A stretch of 64,000 bases of DNA from Medicago truncatula (taxonomy: Eukaryota > Streptophyta > Magnoliopsida > Fabales > Fabaceae): positions 3,234,001 through 3,298,000 of the forward strand of contig NC_053046.1 in NCBI RefSeq assembly GCF_003473485.1. Reading direction: 5' to 3'. Below the pieces are notes generated by a model that worked only from the letters and a program-made list of their open reading frames with translations, searched no databases and was not told where the DNA came from. Both the position numbers and the translations under genes were made by a program. The stretch's first letter is position 1, and every line of letters starts with the position of its first letter. Positions 26,208-37,777 of the stretch are shown here, piece after piece.

Positions 26208-26305
26208 CTATGTGTCGAAATTGACAGGGACAGCTGAAATTGTGACCTTGAGACGAGCGTACTCTAAACTCCCAAGTCAACATCACTAGCCAACCCAAAT
26301 GGATT
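26208..26305 (-). mobile_element. tRNA-derived SINE relic
   Basis: On the plus strand it ends ccaagtcaacatcactag and ccaacccaaatgg, the reverse of the legume SINE head that begins with a CCATTTGGGTTGG-like A-box region. Better copies are at 35512 and 43413. Confidence 0.5.
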
Positions 26306-26309
26306 AATA

Positions 26310-26990
26310 TCCATTAAATATAAAATTTAACTTTCTTATGAGTATACGATCTAACTATTTATTATTTCTCACGAATTGCTTTCGATTTTCTCAAACGATT
26401 GGTCTTTTACCGGAACTCATTACCATTTTAGTCGGTCACTTGATTAAGTTTCTCTTTCACACACGATCAATGAAGGGTAACTTATAAAGTAAGTTATACT
26501 ATAAAATCAACAAAATTATCTAGTTTGAGTATTTTTTTCAAAGTGTAGGACCGACGGAGTAATGCATGATGTGTAATTTTTTTTACTAATATATTGTGTT
26601 TTAATTTGTGTAAAATTCTTTTAATAAAAATTTACGCACTTCACATGCACGTAAGTTATTGAGTGGTGAATTATTCTCATTGGTGTTGTCTCCTTCCTTG
26701 CATTAGTAGTAAAAAAAATTCAATCTATTAATAGTAGTAATGTACTGTATATGTGTATAAGCTAAGCACTGGAAATTAAGTGCGTTTACGTGAATGACAC
26801 AAATTCTTCTTCTTAGCTCTATTATTACATGGTTCAGTTAAAAAAAGCTCTATTCCATTAAGTTCAGGAACAACAAGACATTAATTGCATAGAGTATATA
26901 CTTGAAAGAAAGACAAATTTTACAATTTTTAGGAGATAACAATGTCGTTGATACCAATAGGATTAAGTCTGATGTAAGGGATCAGTCCCT
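26310..26990. repeat. Segment duplicated at 31075-33240 (uninterrupted copy)
   Basis: The two segments share attaaatataaaattt, tttattatttctca, tgttgtctccttccttgcat, cgtttacgtgaatgacacaa and acaatgtcgttgatacca in the same order. This copy shows the empty site of the 1.2-kb insert found in the other. Confidence 0.75.
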
Positions 26991-27384
26991 CACAACGCAG
27001 CAAATTTAGTGACAATACTTTCCCGTTTCTTTTTAATTGTCTTTTTTGCAGAAAAAAATTTGTTTCTATTTAACCATCGTTTTCAAAAATCAATGCAATA
27101 TTAAATGTTGTTTTATCAAATTTGTCCTTTGTTATTTATTGTGGAGAGAAAAATATATAAAATGAGATATTAAATGAATAAGGCTATTATAGGAAAAACA
27201 AAAATTATTGTATAAAAAATAGTAACATTTATTAATTGTCTTGATTTATGTAAAATGTCAAAAAATGACAATTAAAAATGAACGTATATAGTAGTGCTTA
27301 GATATGAAGAAATAGAAGGCGATATCATTAATGGGAGAAAATGAAATTCAGAATATTAAAGTAAAATAAAAACCAAGTTACAGT

Positions 27385-27522
27385 GAAAATGACTGATATT
27401 GGTATCCTAACAGCATGTTTATCAGACACCCAAGTGAGAGAACCCTGAGCATAAGTATTGTTCCCTCTACTTTCCTTATTTTTTGGTATAAAATCGACCG
27501 AATAACTAACCTTCTCATTGTC
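27385..27522 (-). pseudogene. Subtilase C-terminal fragment
   Basis: The minus strand reads [19 protein letters not shown], then the last ~25 residues of SBT gene 4 ([19 protein letters not shown]). The native stop is lost and the frame runs a little further. Upstream of residue NEK it is replaced by a SINE piece. This is a fifth subtilase trace in the array. Confidence 0.8.
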
Positions 27523-27606
27523 TGTCGGAATTGACACGGGAGAATAAATATGAGACATTAAGAGAAGCACATTCTAAGGTCTTAATTCTCAAACTAACAT
27601 CACTAA
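27523..27606 (-). mobile_element. tRNA-derived SINE, left part, split by a later insertion
   Basis: It resembles the 26208 SINE (gtcggaattgacacggga, aaactaacatcactaa) and stops where the Harbinger-like complex begins. A possible continuation (ccaaatgagttaag) resumes at 30893. Confidence 0.5.
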
Positions 27607-28331
27607 GGCTGTGTTTGGATTCGGAAGGAAAGTCTGAGGAAAGAAAATATAAGGAAAGAATGTTGTAGGAATGAAAGTGAAAAGAAAGGAAAAGGAAAGT
27701 ATTGGTTGTTTGGTTTTAATGAAAGAGGAAGGAAGGAAAGACACTTTTATTAGTAAATGACTTAAATATCCCTAATCATAAATTGATTATTAGTTATATA
27801 GTATATTAAGGTACCGTTTGCCCAGACTTTTTTTTCAGCTTCTCTACATTTTTAAGGAGAAACTAGACCAAACACAATATCAATAAAGTACCTCGAAAAA
27901 AAATTACTTTTTTATAAATGTATAAAATTGAATGGAATGAGTTTTAACAAAAAGTTGTTGAATGCTACTTCAAAAAACTACTTCTCCGTAATTTATTTCA
28001 CAAGCACCTCTCTTCAACTCACGCAGACAACCTTTTCTTTTATTTTTTAATATTATTTTTCAATTTGTTTTTGTCTTCCATTTTTTTTAACCGGTCCATA
28101 TAATTTTTTTTAAAGGAGGATCAATTTAATTTTATTATCTATTTTTGAAGGAATTTTATTATCTTTTTATCACTTATATATTTAATTTTAATATCGTTTA
28201 ATTATCACAACCTCACAAATATTTTTATTCATGCTGTCATTGAATGACACCAAATATTTTATTCTCTTTCTTCAACCTCACAAATCACACACACACACAT
28301 TAGCTTTTAGAGTAATATTTTATGTCCGTAT

Positions 28332-29481
28332 TGTTGGAACAAAATGTATTAGCAATAATAATCCTTAAGAGTTTTGATGATAACAAAGTATTAAAAATTG
28401 TCAATTGGATATGCTAATATTTGTTCAAGCGTACAAGACTATAGGCAAAAATTTGACATCTTAAAATGGTCTTGGAAGAACAAATAAAGAGCAAATACAT
28501 CAACAAAAAGGGAAGCTTAAAGCGTCTGAAGAAAACTGCTCCTGAAGTTTGAAGTGCTTCTGAAGACAAAGTGCTTCTAAAGTGATGACGTCATTAGAAG
28601 CAAGTTCATCAGAAGCTGTGAATCACCAGAAGCTGCAGTTCATCAGGAGATGCAACTTAAAGCTTCCAAAACTGTTTCAAGGATTCAAACTCGTCTAAGA
28701 TTGCAGAAGACTGGAAAAGTATAGCAACGGCTATTTTGAAAGAATTGAAAGGCATTTGATGCTTATTCTTCAAAGAGCGTTGACATAGTACGTTTGTACG
28801 AAGTGTACAACCACTATCTCCAGTACTCTGTTTTTGTCTCTACTACAAGACAAGAAAAACAGCTCTGTCTGCAACAATGTTTCTTCACATTGGGAACGTA
28901 TTTGAAATTGATCCTTCATAGGACAATAAACATATTAGGCAAAGGATCATTGGTGATTTATCAAAAGTTTCAAACGACTCTATTTTGAATGTGCTGACAA
29001 TTCAACGTCTCTTTCACACCTCTATATAAAGGAGTGAAGACTCAGAGTTTCAAGAGAACAATACGAAGCATTAGCTAAGCCAAAACTCTGTTGAAATTGT
29101 TCTCCATTTCCAAGTTCACTTATAATTTCTTATCAAATCTTATATCTTAGGAATTCTAGAGTCTTTAGAGTCTGTATCTGATTTGTATTGTGAACACCAC
29201 TGATTGTATATCAAGTGTTCAACTTCAAACAATTTTCTTTGTAATTCTGTTTGAATTCAGAAGTCTCTTGCAGTTGTGCTTGAGCAATAAAAATCTCTTG
29301 ATTGTGTTCAGGAGCATATGAAGTCTCTTGCAGTTGTGCTTAAACATTTGAAGTCTCTTACTAAGTTTAGTAGTGAGCATTTGTAATCAGATATTACATA
29401 GTGAACTCTCCTTGGAAGTGCAAGGAGGACAGGACCGACTTCCGTTTTGTGGAAGGAACCTGTATAAATTGCTTGTGTCTT

Positions 29482-29522
<41 letters not shown>

Positions 29523-29661
29523 TTTTTATCCGCTGCAATTAGTTCTGAACATCTCTTCAGAAGTAGAACTCTATCTGCTTCTGATCTGTATTTCAGTTAG
29601 GAGAAAAAGAAGAAAAAGAAAACACAATTCAACCCCCCTTCTTGTGTTTTTCTCACCTTCA
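28332..29661 (+). mobile_element. Solo LTR of a retrotransposon
   Basis: A 1330-bp unit begins tgttggaac and ends ttca (TG...CA), flanked by the perfect 5-bp target duplication cgtat (28327-28331, 29662-29666). It carries a promoter-like tctatataaagg near 29023, a short CT repeat at 29488-29519 and the caacccccc motif common near the 3' end of legume copia LTRs. No internal region remains, as expected after LTR-LTR recombination. The clean target duplication and termini suggest a fairly young insertion. Copia assignment is an inference. Confidence 0.8.
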
Positions 29662-30008
29662 CGTATGTCTGTTTTTTTTGTTACGCTAATGCGTGTAAAT
29701 TTTTTAGTGTTGCGTAATGCGTGCAATTATTATTTTTATAAAATTTTGATTTTAATTAAAATTACAAGTATAGATGCCTAAAAAAATTATACTTATATAT
29801 ATATATTTTACACATTTATATTGTAACAAACTATGCATATCTTTTTCTTATTAAAAAAACTAAACATATCTTTTTTAATGACACCAACAATGTAACAAAT
29901 ATAATACCATATAATATAAATTCTTATCTTTTTAAATGACACCAAAAATATGATATTCTTATAACAAAATTTGTTATACAGTATAATTGAAAAAGAAAAA
30001 AAAAACTA

Positions 30009-30095
30009 TTCTTTAGTTTAGCTCAATTGATATAGACAATGTATAAATATATGCAAGGTCGCGGGTTCAAACCTCGGACACCACCAAAAAAATAA
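30009..30095 (+). mobile_element. Au-like SINE fragment
   Basis: Shows tttagctcaattgata (A box), gggttcaaacctc (B box) and acaccacc before an A-rich tail. It lies inside the inner Harbinger-like element. Confidence 0.6.
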
Positions 30096-30387
30096 TAAAT
30101 TTAATGTTTTGTACAATATTTTGCCAAACAACTTGTAACTTAAAAATAACTTTAGAACTAAAAAAAAATAAAGAAACCAAACAGCTTTAACTTTTTCCTT
30201 AAAGAGTTTTATTTTAACTTTGTTTTAAAGTAGCTTTTAGACCCAAAAAAAACCTGGTCAAACGGTACCTAAGAGTTAAATACGAAATTGATATATTAAT
30301 ACATGTAACTTGTTGTTAGGATATTAATTATATACATGAATATATATTAATTTATTTGTAGATATGTTATATAATTATAATATGATA

Positions 30388-30674
30388 CTCCCTCCGTTCC
30401 TATATATAAGCACCCATTTTGATTTTATTTTTATCCCCAAATATAAATCCCTTTTCAAATTATTATATGCATTTATTATTTTTTTTCCCTAAATATACCC
30501 CTAATTAATACTACAATCTTTTCTTGAAATATGAAAAGTCAAATTTAATACACATACAAACAAAGGACAATTTCGTAATATTAACATACAAAACAGACAT
30601 ATTAATTACACTGTCAACTTTTCTTAAGAAATGTGAAAAAGGCAATGGGTATCTACGTTAAGGAACGGAGGGAG
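30388..30674. mobile_element. Stowaway MITE (Tc1/mariner type)
   Basis: The 287-bp element has termini ctccctccgttcc and ggaacggagggag, flanked by the TA target duplication. It lies in the right part of the outer Harbinger-like MITE. Confidence 0.9.
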
Positions 30675-31074
30675 TATATAACTATAATATTCATTTGTAT
30701 ATATATGGGGTAAAATAGGAACAAACACAAAAATGATACACTTTTTCAACTTTCCGCGCGTAGGAAACAATTTTGTGGGTGGGACCCACTAATCTTTCTT
30801 TCCTTTATCAATGTTCTCTTGAAACAAACAGTGAAAAGATTCTTGATTTGTGTACTTTCCTTCCACATTCTTGTGTTCCAAACATACCCTAACCAAATGA
30901 GTTAAGGTTTTACTAACCAATGTCCTAAGGGTAGTGGTTAAGGATGTCATAAATAAAAAAATTTCATTGAAAACAACAACTTTTTTACTTTCATGAAGTT
31001 AAACATTACACTTTTCACCAATTTTTAATGCATAACTTCTATATTAATCTTCTTAACTAGTACTCCTAAAATTA

Positions 31075-33240
31075 GATATCAATTAAATATAAAATTTTAC
31101 TTTTTTTTAGGGCTTTCTTATAATTATACATCTAACTATTTATTATTTCTCAAGAATTGTATTCGATTTTCTCGAACAATTCGTCTTTTGCCGGAGCTCA
31201 TTACTACTTTGGTCCAATCACTTGATTAAGTTTATCTTTCACACACAATTAATTAATTAATGAAGGGTAACTTTATAAAGTAAGTTATAGTGTTATACTA
31301 TAAAATCAACAATTTGCTAGTTTATGTCTTTTTTAAGTGTAGGACTGACGGAGTAATGCATTATGAGTAATTTTTTTTTTACTAATATATTATGTTTTTT
31401 TAGGATTATATTATGTGTTTTAATGTGTCGTAAAATTCTTTTAAAAAATTCTTACGCACTTCTTTTTCTGATCAAAGCAAGAAAAATTAAAATGCAAAGT
31501 AGGAGGAGGCCTGAACCTTATTACATATGCAGGCCAACTATGACCAATCTTTACCGAAACAAATCTATGCTAATAATAAGAGCACAACTCAGATGAAAGC
31601 TCCTAAAAACTCAGACATTTATGAGTGCTAACCAAGTCCTCTATTTATGTTAAATGACTCTGCTCTAGAAACATAAAGTCCTGTTTTCCAATGCATATGA
31701 GATTCCACACAAACAGTTTCATTAGGATGTGTTGATATTGGAATTTTTCTTGGATCTTGTATTTTTTCTAGCAGAACTTGCTTCAGCCACACTTGACTTT
31801 GCCAACTGTTTCAGTGTCACTTAGCAAACATAACAGTGAGGTCTTCAGTGTCAGAGTCATCATCCTCCACATCTCCCCAAAATTGCTTCAAAATTTGGAC
31901 ACTCTTTGAGTTGTGTGTTGTGGTAAAAGGTCTCTTGTCAGTACTCAACTCAGCATACATAGTAGTATATGGAACAGGCATTAGGCGTGGTCTCAGTTCA
32001 CAAGGATCGCAAGCTGAAGAGATGGATGCAGAGGCAACACTGAGGAATGTCAGCTTCTTAGTTTCCCCTAAATCAACAGGCTTCGCAGTGCTTTTATGAG
32101 GAACATGGACAATATCCTTCTGAGGGATAATGAGAACAGGCTCTAAAATAGCATGCACCTGATCACCAGCAGGTTGACATTCAATCTGATCCATTAGAGG
32201 GTTCTCCTCGAGATGAATTGTACTATCTTCCTGCAACCTGTCAAAAGTATTATGTATTGAGTTCATCCCAAAAAGAGGATTAGAAATCACAACATCATCC
32301 TCATCTTCTTCCTCATGCAATTTCTCTGTGTCATGTAGTTCATTCAAGCTTCCAAGTCGTAAATGGAAATCAGGGGAGTTGGTTATGTTGTGTAGTTCAG
32401 TAGCAGCCTGTTCAGAATGTGTATTTTTAGTATTGGTTGTTTCAAGGTCGAAAATCTTAACAGGGGAGTTCACAGGCTCAGCAGTTTCTTTATGCATCAA
32501 ATCAGTGCCCTTTAGATTCTTTCTATGCAGAGAGTGTGAGTCTTTTCTAGCACCAGAGACCTTGCCCAACATGTCAGCATCAACCTGTTTCTTGCCATTC
32601 AAATCATTTTTGGTTTTCAATTTGACAGGTCCTTCAGTGTTGTTTGATCCATTCAATTTCCTACAATCACATGCACATTAAGTCGTGAATTATTTTCATT
32701 AGTGTTGTCTCCTTCCTTGCATTAGTAGTAAATTCTTTTCAATCAATCAATAGTACTGTACTGTTTATATGTATAAGCCAAGCACAGGAAGTTAAGTACG
32801 TTTACGTGAATGACACAAATTCTTCTTCTTAGCTCTATTATTACATTAAGTAAAAAAAAAAGGCTATATTATTACATTGTTCGGTTAAAAAAAAGCTCTA
32901 TTCCATTAAGTTCAGGAACGTACTCCACGTTCACATTAATAAATTTAATTGGAGCATGTGTATATTAAGAAATTTTACTGAAAATACATGTACAGTTGAA
33001 TTATACTTCGTGACAATTCATTTGGCAAGAGTTCACATCGTTACCTTTTTTTGTAATAGAGTCCTACAGTAACCCAAAAATTAAAAGGGAAATATCAAAT
33101 TACTTTAGTTGCGTGTAGAACAAGACATAAATTGCATAAAGTATACTTGGAAGAAAGAGAAATCTTACAATTCCAGGGAGATAACAATGTCGTTGATACC
33201 AATAGGATTAAGTCTAGCATAAGAGATTAGTCTCGCACAA
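31075..33240. repeat. Segment duplicated from the 26310 region, interrupted by a 1.2-kb insert
   Basis: The left part (31075-31460) and right part (about 32668-33240) align with 26310-26990 in order. Between them lies sequence absent from the other copy. Confidence 0.75.
31817..32670 (-). CDS. Intronless acidic ORF in an inserted segment, function unknown
   Basis: About 280 codons are open on the minus strand to the stop at 31817. There is no ATG at the 5' end: the frame is already open where the insert meets flanking DNA near 32665, so it looks 5'-truncated. The product is hydrophilic, with an acidic patch (HEEEDEDDVVISNPLFGMN) and an acidic C-terminus (FWGDVEDDDSDTEDLTVMFA). No catalytic motif is visible. 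The insert's other end, reading gctttgatcagaaaaag on the minus strand, resembles the tail of a plant LINE. A 5'-truncated LINE carrying ORF1 sequence or a processed host gene fits best, but neither is proven. Confidence 0.4.
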
Positions 33241-34582
33241 CACTGCGAATCAAGTTATAGACGGTACAAAAACACGATTATCTCTTGATGGAGAAAATCT
33301 ACGAAGAAAATGAACACAATGAGTGAAAAAGAAATTCTGATTTTTAAAATAACAATGAATGATTCTCCTTAGAAAAAAAAGTTAACAATAATTCTCATTT
33401 GTTTAGTTAGTGTTTCTAACAGAGGTAATGAGCCTTTTAGTCCAAATAGAAAAGACGTAATGTAGCTAATGCACACAATTCTAATTTTTAGGTATGTGTT
33501 TTTTTTTTTGAGAGAATTTTTTAGGTATGTGTTGTTATTAAAGTTTAAATATATGCTTGATGTCTATAAATATAACAATGTTAGTTTTAGTCATGTAAGT
33601 TATACTTGCGTAAAAAAAAAATGTCATGCAAGTTGTTTTGGATTTCATCATACTTCAAAAGTTAGAAATGATGATTTTTAGTCCTTAACATCAACAATCG
33701 TTATAACAATGATTTTGGTTCATTTCCGAGCTTTTAGTTAGTTCTTTTATGGGTTTATCTCCTCTTCCATTGATAGTCAAGTGACATTAAGAATATAAAC
33801 ATGTTTTATAGTCTTAATTAGTATCTACCTTACTACTTATTAATTCTTCTCATCAGATATAAGTATTTGATTCTTTTAAAAATAAAATAAACTTGTAAGT
33901 TTATAGGAGCTTATAGAAAAATTGGATGAAGAAGATTTAGAAAAGGTTAAGATGTAGAGTTTGATTTTGATTTATGCGAAGAACCATTATCTAGAAGCTG
34001 AGCATATGTTCAATCAAACATTGTGATAGCTAGAAGTTGTGAAACTATTTCCGTGTCCATTCTTTACAAATCTGTTTCACTCATGGTGGAATTTGAAAAC
34101 ATGAACATAGATTAATAGATTAATTGAAGGGAGTTGCTATACATCACGAGAAAATATCCGGCGAATGTTTCACATATTTTACTGTACTAGATTAGTCCTT
34201 TAATTCATTCATATTTTAATATGTTTTTACTTTTTTACTCTCATAACATTAAGGAAAGAAAACTTACATGGCTTTCATCAGCGATTAGACATTATTTTTA
34301 ATGAACTTTTTGTTAAAAACAAAACCCCGAGTGGACCTGAGTTCCACTTTCTAGGAGTATTTGTACAAAATACAAGTGATCACTTAGAAATATATGCTCA
34401 TTTCTGTCCTAACAAGGTAATTTTGTATGATTCTTTGTACAGAAAGAATAATCTGTGAAGAGTTGTTGGGCACTATTAGGTTTTGTTATGTCTCCAACGG
34501 CTCTCTAGTTAGCCGGGAAAATTCTGTTGTGCATAACTAAATTTTGTTGCAATTTGCTTCGATTGTAGTTGTCACCTTGCAG
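33241..34582. other. Intergenic spacer
   Basis: AT-rich DNA between the duplicated segment and the TPX2-like gene. No conserved frame, terminal repeats or RNA gene could be supported. Confidence 0.4.
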
Positions 34583-37500
34583 TCACCGAATTCCCAGGTT
34601 CCTGAAGCATTTCAGTTAAGAATTAAAATAACAAATCCAATTGAACAAACATGAAAGCAGTAGCACCAACTATGCATACCTCCTTGGACTCAATAAAGTA
34701 CCAGCTTCGTTGATGCAACCCTCACTCCCTCTATGAATTTGCTTTTCTCCAAATATAAAAGGCTTTTCCTACATCATTTGTCAGCCAAAGATGACATTTA
34801 ATGTCTAAATGATGTTTTATATTTTTCAGGTAAGGTGAAATTTTTACCTTTAGGTCCAAATGAAAAGAAGTTCCCATGTTTTCTTTTAAATCCTTCACCC
34901 AAAAAGAAATAACTCAATATGACTGAGAGAAATGAAAAGTAGTCCAAAATTCTCACATTAAATTTAAAATTATAGAAGGAAAACCTTGTTGAACACTCTG
35001 AAATGAGGACCTGGTTTCACCTTAGAACCATTATTTGACTGAGCTCCAGATGTTAGGGACAACTGATAACATTTCAAAAAAGAAGAATGAATGAGAATTG
35101 TGAAATTAAATATCATTGCGAAGTGAGGAATTTATAATGCAAAGTGTCATCTAATAAATTCAAGAAATTACAACAAACCAGAGAATGAATAAAGAAAAAC
35201 TTAGTATGAATTCACCTTATTAAAGAGGTCGTCAATTGGTGGGTTATGCTGAAGCCTCTTTTCTGTACTAAAATTGAATTCCTGCACGAATTGAAGTAAC
35301 ATCATAATTCATGACATGTGGTCTCCTTAAATTTTTCCATCCAAGGGGTGACAAAGTGATAACCAACTCACCATTGGCACTGTGGTTTCCTGTTTAATGT
35401 TGCGGAAAACACCAATATCTCCTTTACTGGAAAGTATCTGCACAACATTTTATACAGTACAGCAGATCAAACATATAACCAAGAAAAGAAAGGTATATTC
35501 TTTTTTTTGAAGAAACTAAATTAGCCCATCCGAATTGGCATCAGAGAGAATCGAACCTGAGAGCCTGAGGAAGAGTGCACTCCCAAGTCTCAAGTCAATA
35601 CCACTAGGCCAACCCAAGTGGGTTAAGAAAGGAAAGGTATATTCTACTTGCACAAATAACAGAAAAATGAAGAATTCTATTAGAAAATTAGCTGAATTTC
35701 CATCTTCTCTGATACACCTTTCGAGGACTAAACAACTTCAATGATAATGATTATAGTTTCTTTAAATTTAAATATCATACTCTATTAGAGTAACGGATAA
35801 TACTTTTATTACAAGGTTTAACTTATATTGACTTTAAGTACAATAAGTCTTTTTATTTTTTGAAGGCCTAGTACAATGATAACTTTAGCTCAATAAAAAT
35901 AATTTTTGTGAAGTAATTTCGCGTTAAATCAACATTGGGTCAAAAACTAATAAGATTTTATATAAATTTCGTTGGATCAAGATCGGATGGTTCATATTTC
36001 ATTTTTGTATTTCAAATCTGATTTTGTGAAGTTGAAATATGAGCCATTGAATCTTGAGCTAACCATTTATATGTGCTAACTGCGGTGGCTGCAAGGTAAT
36101 ACGACTGCACACAACTTGGATCCGACATGCACCCTTTAAATATAATTCAATCAGCAGCAGCGCAGAAAACAGAAGTCTAAGTATCTTCTTCCTAATTCTT
36201 TTTTACAGTCTCTGATTACCTTCTTATTAAATGGTCGAGCTTTGAATCCATGCCTATAATCCAATCCATCATGCTTTGGAGCACCCATCACAGATGGCCT
36301 GTGCAGAGATAGCAATTCAAATTAGAACTATTGTTTCACGGACTATCAAGTATGAACTGTCATTTATCATGGCATTTGTTACCTTCTCAAATTACTGATA
36401 CTATTTTGTGGAGCAGAAAAAGTAGCATTTTTATCCAAATCCTGCACATAGCGAAAATCAGTTTCCCAGAGATTAGTCATATATGTCTTATAACAGGAAA
36501 TTAAAGCAAAAAAAAAAAGGTAGCACAATCATAGTTGTGCATAAGAAATTGTAGCTTCAGAAATTTCAAAACCAATGTAGTTCAATATAGATTGTATAAG
36601 AACATCGAATAACTTTGACAGTACAAAAATATGCAAAGAAACACAAATGTTACTACTTGAAATTGTACAAACTCAATTAACCTTATCAAAATCATTGCAT
36701 GGAAGTGTAGATGATGATGTAGCAGATGTGTGGTGCATAGCCCTCTCCGACGTTTTGAGGTGAAATTCCTTAGAAGCAAGACAAAAAATCTGAGCTTCTG
36801 GATAAAGAATGCTGAATAAACTTGTTTGTGTGATTAATTTTTGGTTCAACTAACCTTCAATTATACTCATTAATTTGTACACAATGTTTTTCGTTATGTC
36901 TAGGTTCAGTGTATCATATAAATTTAGTAAGCAAGAAAGTTAGAACTTATCTTTCCACTCTTTATAAACATGATCATAAAATGGTGATAAAACAGAATGA
37001 ACTATGAAAGTTTCAAGAGCTTACTTGAAATTCAGGCAACCGTGCAGGGGTCCTCTTATGAAGAGGTAATGATGGAGCATTAAGAATCTAGATTATGAGC
37101 ATAAATAGTTAGAGGAGAGGATAGAAAAGAAATACCAAAATTAACCTAACAATACTAAATTTATCTACAGAAAATACCCACTTTTCTGTTTACCGGCCGT
37201 GCTTTGAATTTGGGTACAGCCACTGTCAAGTGTTCTGCTTCTGCAGCATTTTTAGGTCTGGAAAGCACAAACGATATCCTTCATTAGATGAGGAAGAAAA
37301 TTCAGCTTAATTAAAAATTTCACCAAACAGCACAATAACAAACCTAGTCCTTTGTGCTCTATGAAATGTTTCTAGCTCGGGCACTCTAGGAAGCGTAATC
37401 TTTGGCTTGGAATATCCAGCGTTTTGATCAGCAGCTACAATCTGCAAGTGTATACAAATTTAAAGACTGCCATCATGTGAAATTTTTTACTTGACACTCA

Positions 37501-37711
37501 AGATATACGACCCTTTGTCTAAAGGATTTCAACTGCTCTTGCTAATCCAATTTGTAATGGAGAACTCTACTTAACAAACCATTATTTAGTAAATTTTCCA
37601 CCCATAATAAGAAGTATTGTATCAGAATTACAATAAGGATACAATTTTATGTCATCTGTTTACAAAATGCAGTAGGAAAAGAAAGTAATGGATGACAAAA
37701 AGTGCTGAATA

Positions 37712-37777
<66 letters not shown>

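Larger units (their letters stand above)
27810..30269. mobile_element. Inner Harbinger-like element
   Basis: Ends ggtaccgtttgcccagact and cctggtcaaacggtacc are inverted repeats flanked by TAA (27807-27809, 30270-30272). It lies within the outer MITE and itself hosts a solo LTR and a SINE. No transposase frame is visible. Confidence 0.68.
27607..30889. mobile_element. Outer Harbinger-like MITE carrying nested insertions
   Basis: Ends ggctgtgtttggattc and gttccaaacataccc are inverted repeats. TAA flanks both ends (27604-27606, 30890-30892). Only about 540 bp belong to this element; the rest is a second Harbinger-like element and a Stowaway MITE. Confidence 0.65.

Noticed and set aside
26548-26566. 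ggaccgacggagtaatgc, resembling a Stowaway terminus (also near 31341)
   Set aside because: No opposite terminus was found, and both copies belong to the same duplicated segment.
29308-29781. Several frames across the CT repeat in the 28.3-29.7 kb element
   Set aside because: They lie in a solo LTR and its microsatellite; LTRs of this kind do not encode protein.
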